Assembly: GCA_964505785.1 (NCBI GenBank)
Contig: CAZDJZ010000026.1
Location: 1-30,995 of the forward strand
Direction: 5' to 3'
DNA length: 30,995 nucleotides
Source of the DNA: CAYRTV01 sp964505785
Lineage (GTDB): Bacteria; Acidobacteriota; Aminicenantia; Aminicenantales; Aminicenantaceae
Part shown: in pieces, positions 1-7,547 of the stretch
Layout: every line of letters begins with the position of its first letter
Position numbering within the stretch: the stretch's first letter is position 1
Notes under the pieces: generated by a model
Seen by the model: only the letters and a program-made list of their open reading frames with translations
Databases searched by the model: none
What the model was told of the DNA's origin: nothing
Program-made: the position numbers and the translations under genes

Positions 1-1271
1 CCGTTGTCCTGCAGACCGCCGTAGACATTGTAGGGTTGTTGCATATCTACGCTTACCCGGTAAAACTGGCTGACGGGCAGGGAGGTCACATAAAGCCAGG
101 TTGCAGCTCTATCATAGGAAATGCCCACACCGCCGTCATCCCCCTTGATCAAATGCCGGGAATCCCGGGGATCCACCCACACAATACGATCATCGCTGTG
201 GAGACTCTGCCTGACCCGGGTGAAAGTCTTTCCGCCGTCATCGGAATAACTGAAGCTGTTCTGCATGTAAATCCTCTGGTCATCGTTGGGATCAACCAGA
301 ATTTGGCTGGCATACATGGGCCGGGGATTCCAATCGCTCATATGTTTCCAGGTTTTCCCTTTGTCTTCGGAGCGGTAAATCCCCGCCCGCCGTTCATTGT
401 AGGCAGTCGAAGCATTATAGCGCCAGCCCTGCTCCACACAGACATAGACAATGTCCGGGTTCCGGCGGTAGATAGATATGCCGATCCGCCCCTTATCGCC
501 TCCCGGAAGGCCATTGGACAGTTCAGCCCATGTATCCCCGCCGTCGATGGATTTAAACAGCCCGCTTCCCGGCCCTCCGCCGTGGAATCCATACGGCCGC
601 CGGCGCCGCTGGTAGGCTGCGGCATATAGGATGTCCGGATCTTCCGGATCAACCGCGACATCCACAACGCCCGTGTCTACATCGATGTAGAGAATCTTTT
701 CCCAATTTTGTCCGCCGTCCCGGGAACGGTACAATCCCCGTTCCGGGTTAGGCCCCCACAAATGCCCCATGGCGGCGATATAGATAATATCCGGGTTCTC
801 AGGATGCAGGGCGATCCGCCCGATGTGCCGGGTTTCCTCAAGACCCATATGCGCCCAAGTTTTTCCTCCGTCCGATGATTTATACACCCCATTGCCCCAG
901 GAAGAGCTCTGCCGGTTGGCTCTCTCTCCGGTCCCAACCCAAATCACCCCGGTTTCGGCTTGGTGCACAGCAATGTCCCCAATAGAGTGAACCGGCTGAT
1001 TTTGGAAAACCGGCTTAAATGTGACGCCATTATTTTCAGTTTTCCATAATCCTCCGGTAGCTGAGGCCACATAAAAAACGACTGGGTCTTCCTCCACGAC
1101 CGCCAGGTCCACAATCCGGCCGCTCATGACCGCAGGACCGATATTCCGGATATGAAGGCCTTCAAACAGGCTCGAATCCGGCTTTTCCGAGTATAGAGAA
1201 GACACCTGCAGCGGAAAAGATAAAAACATGACAATCATTAATAAACTCATTAATCCGCGATAATTGCGCAT
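1..1271 (-). CDS. Secreted BNR/Asp-box repeat beta-propeller protein (sortilin/VPS10-like, 'glycosyl hydrolase' family), C-terminus cut by the window edge
   Basis: An uninterrupted minus-strand frame begins at ATG 1271-1269 and leaves the window at base 1 after about 423 codons. It opens with a signal peptide (MRNYRGLMSLLMIVMFLSF...). The mature part then has HIRNIGPAVMSGRIVDLAV, VASATGGLWKTENNGVTF, IWVGTGERANRQSSSWGNG and at least six Asp-box turns of the type DGGKTW, DGGQNW, DGGDTW and DKGKTW. This is the N-terminal half of a large (about 1000 aa, from family memory) secreted propeller family common in Acidobacteriota and Bacteroidota. Databases often call these glycosyl hydrolases, but no sialidase catalytic set is visible, so the substrate is unknown. 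The start overlaps the DUF456 stop as TGATG, so translation is probably coupled. The family assignment is firm and the function is open. Confidence 0.85.
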   Translation of the reverse strand, partial: MRNYRGLMSLLMIVMFLSFPLQVSSLYSEKPDSSLFEGLHIRNIGPAVMSGRIVDLAVVEEDPVVFYVASATGGLWKTENNGVTFKPVFQNQPVHSIGDIAVHQAETGVIWVGTGERANRQSSSWGNGVYKSSDGGKTWAHMGLEETRHIGRIALHPENPDIIYIAAMGHLWGPNPERGLYRSRDGGQNWEKILYIDVDTGVVDVAVDPEDPDILYAAAYQRRRRPYGFHGGGPGSGLFKSIDGGDTWAELSNGLPGGDKGRIGISIYRRNPDIVYVCVEQGWRYNASTAYNERRAGIYRSEDKGKTWKHMSDWNPRPMYASQILVDPNDDQRIYMQNSFSYSDDGGKTFTRVRQSLHSDDRIVWVDPRDSRHLIKGDDGGVGISYDRAATWLYVTSLPVSQFYRVSVDMQQPYNVYGGLQDN

Positions 1272-1750
1272 CAGTTTATTACTCCTTTTACATAATAAAA
1301 AGCCATTACGCCGGCTAGAATCAATTTATATATGGTTCCCAGCATAAAACCCAGAAAAACACCCCATCCCGCCCGCAGGGCCCGGCGTGCTTCATTGAGC
1401 TTGATCATTTCACCGGTAAAAGCACCCAGAAAAGCTCCCACAATCATACCCAGGGGCGGGGCATAAATAATGCCCAGAAGCATTCCAATAGCCGCACCCC
1501 AAAAGCCGTATTTAGATGCACCGAAACGGCGGGCGCCAATTACCGGCATAATGTAATCCACAGCTAAAGCTGATACGGTTAAAATCCCCATAATAATCAA
1601 AAATTCAGCGCTGAAAACCTCCCAGCCCTTGGCGATAGATAAAAGAATCAGCGCTAGAAAACTGAAAGGAGGGCCGGCCAGGGCCGGAGCCACGCTTCCC
1701 ACCAGCCCGATAAGAATCAAAATGAATCCTATAATTATTAGTATCCACAT
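1271..1750 (-). CDS. DUF456 domain membrane protein
   Basis: A 159-aa very hydrophobic protein with about four membrane segments and Gly-rich turns. Segments lie near residues 2-40, 48-72, 82-112 and 124-156. The pattern GLVGSVAPALAGPP near the N-terminus, the central VIGARRFGASKYGFWGAAIG and the following Gly-rich GMIVGAFLGAFTGE are typical of DUF456 proteins. These are small integral membrane proteins of unknown function, and the length is normal for the family. The gene is upstream of the BNR protein and its TGA stop shares bases with that ATG, which implies one transcript. No SD of note lies before ATG 1750. No biochemical role can be read from the sequence. Confidence 0.85.
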   Translation of the reverse strand: MWILIIIGFILILIGLVGSVAPALAGPPFSFLALILLSIAKGWEVFSAEFLIIMGILTVSALAVDYIMPVIGARRFGASKYGFWGAAIGMLLGIIYAPPLGMIVGAFLGAFTGEMIKLNEARRALRAGWGVFLGFMLGTIYKLILAGVMAFYYVKGVIN

Positions 1751-2172
1751 AATTTACAAATATGAAACAGCAATGTCATCCTGAGAAGCGAAGCGACGTA
1801 AGAATCTTGTACTGCTTCGCATGATGAATCGATACCGTTAGCACTCTAAGATCTTCACGGATGCTAACGCGGCCTGGGGATGACATTTTTATACTGCCGC
1901 AGGCCTCAGGATGACATGCGGTGCAACTTTCATCTTTGCAGCCATAATTTGGTATATCCCAAGCATAAATAAGGAAAAACAAATAGTCAAACACCCGTCA
2001 AACCGCCCGGTTTTGTAATCTGCCGTTTTTTCGTGTATAATTTTATATCGAAGACATTGATAATAATGATTTTAAAGATATGATAATTTCCTTTCTCAGG
2101 CTTTTCTTTTACAAAAACTGAAGGATATGTAAAAATAAATTTTAAAAAATTTTTTAAAATGGAATAAAAAAA
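1751..2172. other. Divergent intergenic region with one copy of the dispersed repeat
   Basis: This 422-bp gap separates the minus-strand DUF456 gene from the plus-strand trehalose genes. Its left third is the repeat copy at 1774-1916. The rest, especially 2030-2170, is strongly AT-rich and must hold the promoters for both directions. GATAAT-like hexamers occur (for example 2082-2087), but no -35/-10 pair is convincing. Short reading frames here lie inside repeat DNA and look non-coding. Confidence 0.6.
1774..1916. repeat. MITE-like dispersed repeat, copy A
   Basis: TGTCATCCTGAG at 1774-1785 and its exact reverse complement CTCAGGATGACA at 1905-1916 form perfect 12-bp inverted ends. The left end continues into GAAGCGAAGCGACG. 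A further inward GGGGATGACA at 1876-1885 suggests a nested or composite element. Related ends occur at 6167 and 10516. No coding capacity is seen. Confidence 0.65.
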
Positions 2173-3723
2173 ATGAAGAAAAAAAATAAAATATCCGCCT
2201 ATATTTTCGACATGGACGGCGTTATCACCAAAACCGCGCGAGTCCATGCTCAAGCCTGGAAAAAAATGTTTGATGAGTTTCTAAAGAACCAGTCACCGGA
2301 AAGCGGGGATTATCAGCCATTTGATAAGCATTCCGATTATCTGAAATATGTAGATGGGAAACCTCGCTATGACGGGGTAAAAAGCTTTCTGGAATCGCGC
2401 GGAATTTCCCTTCCATTCGGAACCCCTGAAGACCCTCCCGGCAAACTAACGGTTTGCGGGCTGGGCAACCGCAAAAATCAGATGTTTCACCGGATTATAA
2501 GAGAAGAAGGCGTTGAGGTTTTCCCCGAAAATATTCAATTTATCCGGGAATTGAAAAACAAGAGCATCCCTTCCGCCGTTATTTCCGCCAGCAAAAACTG
2601 CCGGGAAGTTCTTCAGGCCGCCGAAGCAGAAGGGTTATTTGATGCCCGCGTAGACGGGGTCACTTCCGCCGAACTGGGATTACAGGGAAAGCCCCATCCG
2701 GATATCTTTTTGGAAGCAGCCCGCCGTCTGGCAAAAGACCCCTCTGACTGCGCTGTTGTTGAAGATTCTCAAGCCGGTGTTGAAGCCGGGAAAAAAGGCG
2801 GATTCGGCTGGGTTATCGGAATAAACACAGGTGACCAGTATGACGCCTTAAAAAACAGCGGCGCTGATATCGTAGTGAAAACACTTACGGAAATCAGCCG
2901 CGGTGAAAAGACCGCTGTCACCGGCCGTCCCATCAGTCAACTCCCTTCAGCGCTGAAAGAATTCGCCCGAATCGAACAGCAAATCAAAGGACGCCGTCCG
3001 GTCTTCTATTTGGATTATGACGGGACTTTAACCCCAATCGTCCGGCGGCCGGAATTGGCGGTTTTGGCGCCGGATATGGAGGCCATGCTGCGGCGTCTGG
3101 GCGACCTTACTCCCACAGCTGTTGTCAGCGGACGTGATCTGCAGGATGTAAAAAAATTGGTCGGAATCAAGGAAATCACTTATGCAGGCAGCCACGGCTT
3201 CGATATTTCCGGTCCAAATATATCTTACCAGCACGGACGTGAATACAAGCCTGACCTGGACCGAGCAGACGAAATGCTGAAACCGTCCATTGACACGGTC
3301 CCCGGAGCTTTTATTGAGCGTAAAGAATTTTCCATCGCCGTTCACTACCGGGAAAGCGCTGAGGCGGATGTTCCCAAAGTCAAGCAGGCAGTGGAAAATA
3401 TCGCTTCCAATCAGGGTCGCCTGCGGATGTCTTCAGGAAAAAAAATTTTTGAGCTTCACCCTGACATCGATTGGAATAAAGGGAAAGCGTTGCTATGGCT
3501 TTTAAAAAAAATGGGCCTGGAGGAACCGGATACTTTAGTTTTTTATATCGGAGATGATACCACCGACGAAGACGCTTTCCGCGTTCTCCAGGAAGAGGGT
3601 GTACCTATAGTGGTGGGAGAAGATTCACGTACAAGCCTGGCCCATTACAGGCTTGACAATACCGAACAGGTCAAATTGTTTTTTCAAAAAACTATCGTAC
3701 TTTTAGAGAGGAAGCAAGCATGA
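2173..3723 (+). CDS. otsB: Beta-phosphoglucomutase-like HAD domain fused to trehalose-6-phosphate phosphatase
   Basis: A 516-aa two-domain cytosolic protein. Residues 8-245 form a beta-PGM-like HAD: FDMDGVITKT with D13 and D15, VISAS near 137, GKPHPD with K173, and EDSQAG with E197/D198. Residues 272-510 form a trehalose phosphatase: LDYDGTLTP with D281 and D283, VVSGRD at 318, GSHG at 339, and GDDTTDEDAF with D461/D462. The second domain is expected to hydrolyse trehalose-6-phosphate to trehalose; the role of the first HAD domain is unclear. The gene overlaps the GH65 gene by 4 nt (ATGA). This is the N-terminal and middle domain order of mycobacterial Rv2006 (OtsB1). No trehalose-6-phosphate synthase (OtsA) lies in this window. 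A weak SD (GGA) sits about 11 nt before the ATG. Confidence 0.88.
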   Translation: MKKKNKISAYIFDMDGVITKTARVHAQAWKKMFDEFLKNQSPESGDYQPFDKHSDYLKYVDGKPRYDGVKSFLESRGISLPFGTPEDPPGKLTVCGLGNRKNQMFHRIIREEGVEVFPENIQFIRELKNKSIPSAVISASKNCREVLQAAEAEGLFDARVDGVTSAELGLQGKPHPDIFLEAARRLAKDPSDCAVVEDSQAGVEAGKKGGFGWVIGINTGDQYDALKNSGADIVVKTLTEISRGEKTAVTGRPISQLPSALKEFARIEQQIKGRRPVFYLDYDGTLTPIVRRPELAVLAPDMEAMLRRLGDLTPTAVVSGRDLQDVKKLVGIKEITYAGSHGFDISGPNISYQHGREYKPDLDRADEMLKPSIDTVPGAFIERKEFSIAVHYRESAEADVPKVKQAVENIASNQGRLRMSSGKKIFELHPDIDWNKGKALLWLLKKMGLEEPDTLVFYIGDDTTDEDAFRVLQEEGVPIVVGEDSRTSLAHYRLDNTEQVKLFFQKTIVLLERKQA

Positions 3724-6131
3724 ACATCTGGATTTTTGATTATGACGGATTTAATCCTGAAGAAGAAAAACTGCGGGAAGCGCTCTGCGCAACCGGGAAC
3801 GGATATTTTGTAACCCGGGGAGCCGCCCCGGAAGCATCCGCCGGAGAAATTCATTATCCCGGAACTTATCTTGCCGGCGGTTATAACCGTTTGAAAACCA
3901 AAATAAAAGACCGGGAAATTGAAAACGAAGACCTGGTTAATATGCCTAATTGGCTGCCCCTATCATTCCGGATAGACGACGGCAAATGGTTCTCTCTTTC
4001 GGAAGTGGATATCCTGTCCTACAAACAGGAACTGGATATGCGGAAAGGAATTCTTTACCGGACCTTCCGGTTCTGTGACAGCAAAGGCCGCCGCACACAA
4101 CTGAAGGAACGCAGGTTTGTTCATATGGCCAATCATCATCTGGCCGGGCTGCATACGGTTTTGAAATCGGAGAATTGGTCCGGTACTGTGGAAATCAGGT
4201 CCGCCTTGGACGGGCGGGTCATAAACGACGGTGTAAAAAGGTACCGGGAACTGAACAGCCGTCATATGGAGCCGGTCAGAACAGAATCCAGGGACGGAAT
4301 CATACATCTTAAAGTTCAAACCAACCAATCCCTTATTCAAATATCAGAATCCGCCCGAACCCATGTCCGTCGAAACGGAGAAAGAGTCGCCCCTGAAAGT
4401 GAAGTCAAAGAAGAACCCGGATATATTGCTCATCATCTCAAATTGGATGTTGCAAAGCAGGATACGATTGAAATCGAAAAAATCATTTCATTCTTCACTT
4501 CCCGCGACCGGGCGATTTCAGAACCCTCATTGGAATCCATCAAGGAGGTTCAACGGGCACCGGATTTCGAACAATTATTACACACCCATATCACCTCCTG
4601 GGGAGAATTATGGGATCATTACTGTCTGGATATCGATCTTTCCCCGAATCTGCGGGAAAGCCGCCAGGAACAAATCGTTCACTTATATACTTTTCACTTG
4701 CTGCAGACTTGTTCGCTCCATTCCCGAGATATGGATGTGGGCGTTCCGGCCCGCGGATGGCATGGAGAAGCCTATCGCGGCCATATCTTTTGGGATGAGC
4801 TTTTTATCTTTCCCATCCTGACATTAAGAACTCCTGAAATTACCCGGTCCCTGCTGATGTACCGGTACCGCCGGTTAAACGAAGCGCGCAGAATCGCCAA
4901 AGAATCCGGCTACCGCGGAGCTATGTATCCCTGGCAAAGCGGCTCCGACGGCCGCGAAGAAAGCCAGATTCTTCATCTTAATCCAAAATCCGGCAATTGG
5001 ATACCGGATAATTCCCGTCTTCAGCGCCATGTGAACGCCGCTATCGTCTATAATATGTGGCATTATTATCAAGTTAATAATGATGTGGATTTTCTTACTT
5101 TCTACGCTTCGGAAGTGATTTTGGAAATCGCCCGCTTTATCACCAGTCTCACGACCTATAATTCAAAATTGGACCGCTATGAAATCAAAGGCGTTATGGG
5201 CCCGGATGAATATCACGACAGTTATCCCGGCGCTGATAAACCGGGGCTGGATAACAACGCTTACACCAATGTAATGGCGGTCTGGGTGATCAACCGTGCC
5301 TTGGAAATCCTGGATATCCTGGACTGCGACCGCAGACGGGACCTATGCCGGCGCATTGATCTTAAGCAGGAGGAAATCGATGAATGGGACCAGATCCGGC
5401 GCAAAATGAGAGTGGTTTTTCTGGATGATGATATTATCGCCCAGTTTGAAGGCTATGAAAAATTAAAAGAGTTCGACTGGGAGGGATATAAAGAAAAATA
5501 CGGCGACATCCAGCGTCTTGACAGGATTCTTGAAGCAGAGGGAGATACACCCAACCGCTACAAGGCTTCAAAACAAGCTGATGTGGTCATGCTTTTTTAT
5601 CTTTTTTCCATGGAAGAGCTGAAAGGAATTTTCAAAAAACTGGGTTATGACTTCTCCCCGGATATGATACCTAAAAACATTGAATATTATATGCAGCGCA
5701 CGTCTCACGGCTCTACTCTGAGCCGTGTGGTGCATTCCTGGGTCATGGCTCGTTCAGACCGGGCAAAGTCCTGGGACTTGTTCAACGAGGCCTTAAAAAG
5801 CGATGTGGCTGATGTTCAAGGCGGAACCACTCCCGAGGGTATCCACTTGGGCGCTATGGCCGGGACTATTGACTTGATACAACGCTGTTACACCGGCATA
5901 TGGATCCGGAACGATATTCTCTGGATCAATCCCGATTTGCCGGAAAAACTCATGCGGCTTAAAATGAAGATATATTTCCTGGGTCACTCTCTGCGCCTGG
6001 ATATCAGCCATGATAAAATGAAAATCCAATCTCTCAAATCTCCGGCACCACCGATAAAAATCGGTGTCAACCAGCATATCATCGAGCTGGCCACTGAAGA
6101 GGAAAGGGAAATGGAACTTCCCATCGTTTGA
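3720..6131 (+). CDS. Glycoside hydrolase family 65 protein (trehalose/kojibiose/maltose phosphorylase-like)
   Basis: An 803-aa protein of normal GH65 length. There is an N-terminal beta-sandwich to about residue 270, an (alpha/alpha)6 barrel from about 310 to 735, and a short C-terminal beta part. The general-acid motif is GPDEYH with Glu497. FWDELF (358), KQAD (618-621) and HGSTLS (663-668) fall where the family binds sugar and inorganic phosphate, which favours a phosphorylase over a hydrolase. A reversible phosphorolysis of an alpha-glucoside such as trehalose, giving beta-glucose-1-phosphate, would fit the beta-PGM-like domain encoded just upstream. The start ATG overlaps the upstream stop (ATGA), so translation is coupled. 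The true substrate cannot be told from sequence alone. Adding this protein to the upstream 516 aa gives 1319 aa, close to the size remembered for single-chain Rv2006. Confidence 0.88.
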   Translation: MNIWIFDYDGFNPEEEKLREALCATGNGYFVTRGAAPEASAGEIHYPGTYLAGGYNRLKTKIKDREIENEDLVNMPNWLPLSFRIDDGKWFSLSEVDILSYKQELDMRKGILYRTFRFCDSKGRRTQLKERRFVHMANHHLAGLHTVLKSENWSGTVEIRSALDGRVINDGVKRYRELNSRHMEPVRTESRDGIIHLKVQTNQSLIQISESARTHVRRNGERVAPESEVKEEPGYIAHHLKLDVAKQDTIEIEKIISFFTSRDRAISEPSLESIKEVQRAPDFEQLLHTHITSWGELWDHYCLDIDLSPNLRESRQEQIVHLYTFHLLQTCSLHSRDMDVGVPARGWHGEAYRGHIFWDELFIFPILTLRTPEITRSLLMYRYRRLNEARRIAKESGYRGAMYPWQSGSDGREESQILHLNPKSGNWIPDNSRLQRHVNAAIVYNMWHYYQVNNDVDFLTFYASEVILEIARFITSLTTYNSKLDRYEIKGVMGPDEYHDSYPGADKPGLDNNAYTNVMAVWVINRALEILDILDCDRRRDLCRRIDLKQEEIDEWDQIRRKMRVVFLDDDIIAQFEGYEKLKEFDWEGYKEKYGDIQRLDRILEAEGDTPNRYKASKQADVVMLFYLFSMEELKGIFKKLGYDFSPDMIPKNIEYYMQRTSHGSTLSRVVHSWVMARSDRAKSWDLFNEALKSDVADVQGGTTPEGIHLGAMAGTIDLIQRCYTGIWIRNDILWINPDLPEKLMRLKMKIYFLGHSLRLDISHDKMKIQSLKSPAPPIKIGVNQHIIELATEEEREMELPIV

Positions 6132-6166
6132 TAATTTGATTATTAGTTCGAAAACAACACCGCAGC

Positions 6167-6240
6167 TGTCGTCCTGAGGAGTGCAGCGAGCATAACGACG
6201 GCGTCTAAGATTCCCATCGCTCCGCTCCCGGAATGAGACG
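6167..6240. repeat. MITE-like dispersed repeat, copy B (shorter, degenerate)
   Basis: The left end TGTCGTCCTGAG (6167-6178) differs by one base from the end of copy A. The right end, read on the opposite strand, is like the left end of copy C: CATTCCGGGAGCGGAGCGA versus CATTCCCGGAGCGAAGCGA. The two ends are thus inverted, as in a miniature element. Confidence 0.5.
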
Positions 6241-6310
6241 GGGGCATTTTCATGCTTCGGGGTGTTTTATGCATATGATTAATTAACCAGTGCACATTTT
6301 TTTGCATTCT

Positions 6311-6419
6311 CGGCCCTTAAATATAGCATTCTAACTTTACCAATATTCAAAGCCCAGGCTCACAGACTTCAAGATAATAATGCTGAGATTCTGTCATTTT
6401 TCATAAATATTTAAGGCCG
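6311..6419. repeat. Interrupted inverted repeat
   Basis: CGGCCCTTAAATAT at 6311-6324 is the reverse complement of ATATTTAAGGCCG at 6407-6419 apart from one extra C. The spacer is about 80 nt and AT-rich. It could be the ends of a small degenerate element, or chance in AT-rich DNA. Confidence 0.3.
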
Positions 6420-6544
6420 GGATGTCAATTTTTTTTTACACCATTCGACTCAATATATAGAGCTGTTCGATATCAAACATACAACATGGAGGTTAAATAT
6501 CGAGATAAGTTACTATTATTGAAAGACTTACAGGTTATTTTACC

Positions 6545-6573
6545 TTGACAAGGCGTAAATTTTAATTTAATTT
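6545..6573 (+). promoter_or_regulatory. Candidate sigma70-type promoter for the small secreted protein genes
   Basis: A consensus TTGACA (6545-6550) is followed after 17 bp by TAATTT (6568-6573), a weak -10. It is the best -35 hexamer in the gap before the first small gene and would give a leader of about 110 nt. Confidence 0.35.
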
Positions 6574-6690
6574 TTAGTTGCGGCCTTGGATGAAAAAATG
6601 AGGGGAACATTTGTTTTGTCGGCCTAACTAACCTGCCTTCATTGTTATCCTCTCTATCGTCCAATCAAAAAACCGCACGCAGGAGGTACA

Positions 6691-6963
6691 ATGAAAAAAA
6701 GAACCTTAAAACTGACGGCTTTTGTGTTAACGGCCTGCATCGCCATGTTTTCGCTTCCGGGTGTTTTGAATGCTCAGCCTAATCAGCACCGCACCGATTT
6801 TTTCAAATGGCTGCAAAAACCGGTCACTTTCATCGCGTCATTCTTGAACTTCGTACCCGTCTACAACGCGGATCAGTCCTTTGAAGAACCAACTGCTTAT
6901 GAAGACGGCCACTTCAAAGTTACCGGCGATCTCAACCGCGGACGCCCCAGCGAAGGGGACTGA
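6691..6963 (+). CDS. Small secreted protein, tandem copy 1 (unknown family)
   Basis: A 90-aa protein not recognised as any known family. Residues 1-28 form a clear Sec signal peptide (MKKRTLK, hydrophobic core, then VLNA before Q29). The mature part of about 62 aa starts QPNQHRTDFFKWLQKP. It has an aromatic, amphipathic stretch to about residue 58 and an acidic/glycine-rich tail ending GRPSEGD. It has no cysteines. A strong SD (AGGAGG, 6681-6686) precedes the ATG. The next gene encodes an 80/90 identical copy, and a secreted TPR-CHAT protein follows, so this may be a substrate, partner or signal for that protein; that is inference. An LTAC string at 13-16 resembles a lipobox, but it sits inside the hydrophobic core and is absent from copy 2. 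Confidence 0.75.
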   Translation: MKKRTLKLTAFVLTACIAMFSLPGVLNAQPNQHRTDFFKWLQKPVTFIASFLNFVPVYNADQSFEEPTAYEDGHFKVTGDLNRGRPSEGD

Positions 6964-7102
6964 TTAGAGTCCTGGTATTCAGCATGGATTATTCACGAGC
7001 CAAAATTGCCGCAGACGACGACCAAAAAGATTACAAAAACATCGCAAATTTTTTTATGAGTAATTCAGGCTATAAAGAAAACAAACAAGAAAGGAAATAA
7101 CA

Positions 7103-7375
7103 ATGAAAAAAAGAAATGTAAAATTAACAGCTTTGGTTTTGGCGGTTTCTATTGGCATGTTTTCGCTTCCGGGTGTTTTAAATGCTCAGCCCAATCAGCA
7201 CCGCACCGACTTTTTCAAATGGCTGCAAAAACCTGTCACTTTCATCGCGTCAGTCCTGAATTTCATCCCCGTCTACAACGTGGATCAGTCCTTTGAAGAA
7301 CCAACCGCTTACGAAGACGGCCACTTCAAAGTTACCGGCGACCTCAACCGCGGACGCCCCAGCGAAGGGGACTGA
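7103..7375 (+). CDS. Small secreted protein, tandem copy 2 (unknown family)
   Basis: A 90-aa paralogue of the preceding gene, 80 of 90 residues identical. Seven of the ten changes lie in the signal peptide (positions 5, 6, 11, 14, 15, 16, 18). The mature part differs only at 51 (F/V), 55 (V/I) and 60 (A/V), all hydrophobic. In the mature-coding DNA I count eight codons with silent changes and three with replacements, so the protein is under constraint or the copies are homogenised by gene conversion. Identity runs through the TGATTAG at the stop. An SD AAGGA (7092-7096) lies 6-7 nt before the ATG. The signal-peptide cleavage expected after A28 gives a mature peptide of about 62 aa. Its partner and function are unknown. 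Confidence 0.75.
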   Translation: MKKRNVKLTALVLAVSIGMFSLPGVLNAQPNQHRTDFFKWLQKPVTFIASVLNFIPVYNVDQSFEEPTAYEDGHFKVTGDLNRGRPSEGD

Positions 7376-7519
7376 TTAGCCGCTAAATAGTCTATAATAT
7401 CAACATAACTCATCTAAAAAGGTGAGGAAAAAGGGGAAATTTCACCCCATTTTCTATCCCTAAAGGCGATTGCCGCTTATATGAAAATGTGCGAAAATCT
7501 AACCAGTTTACGAAGTATA

Positions 7520-7528
7520 TGGTATTAT
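7520..7528 (+). promoter_or_regulatory. Candidate extended -10 promoter of the first CHAT gene
   Basis: TG-G-TATTAT fits the extended -10 pattern TGnTATAAT with one mismatch. It would place a start about 13 nt before the ATG at 7548. The -35 region (TAACCA, 7500-7505) is poor. The CHAT gene may therefore be transcribed separately as well as by read-through from the small genes. Confidence 0.35.
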
Positions 7529-7547
7529 GCAGGGTTAGAGCGCAGAT

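Larger units (their letters stand above)
6132..6690. other. Long intergenic region before the small secreted proteins
   Basis: This 559-bp gap holds repeat copy B (6167-6240), an interrupted inverted repeat (6311-6324 with 6407-6419), and a candidate promoter (6545-6573) that leaves a leader of about 110 nt before the first small gene. CCTGC near 6632 could pair with GCAGG next to the SD at 6681, a weak hint of translational control. No convincing coding frame is present. Confidence 0.55.

Noticed and set aside
36..629. Plus-strand 197-codon open frame
   Set aside because: It is antisense to the BNR gene, whose minus-strand frame has clear Asp-box motifs; the plus product has no recognisable feature.
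1776..2253. Short minus-strand frames between DUF456 and the trehalose genes
   Set aside because: They lie in repeat copy A or AT-rich promoter DNA, overlap the start of the HAD gene, and lack SDs and domain features.
6727..6738. Lipobox-like LTAC in small protein copy 1
   Set aside because: It sits in the middle of the hydrophobic core, is followed by more hydrophobic residues and a normal signal peptidase I site, and is lost in copy 2.
6691..7375. Twin small proteins as RiPP precursors or bacterial gasdermins
   Set aside because: No double-glycine leader, no modifying enzyme or peptide transporter is nearby, there are no cysteines in the mature part, and 62 mature residues are far too few for a gasdermin.
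7441..7456. GGGGAAATTTCACCCC-like palindrome before the first CHAT gene
   Set aside because: An imperfect short palindrome (partly ggggaaatttc), with no T run and no recognised operator; not enough to call.
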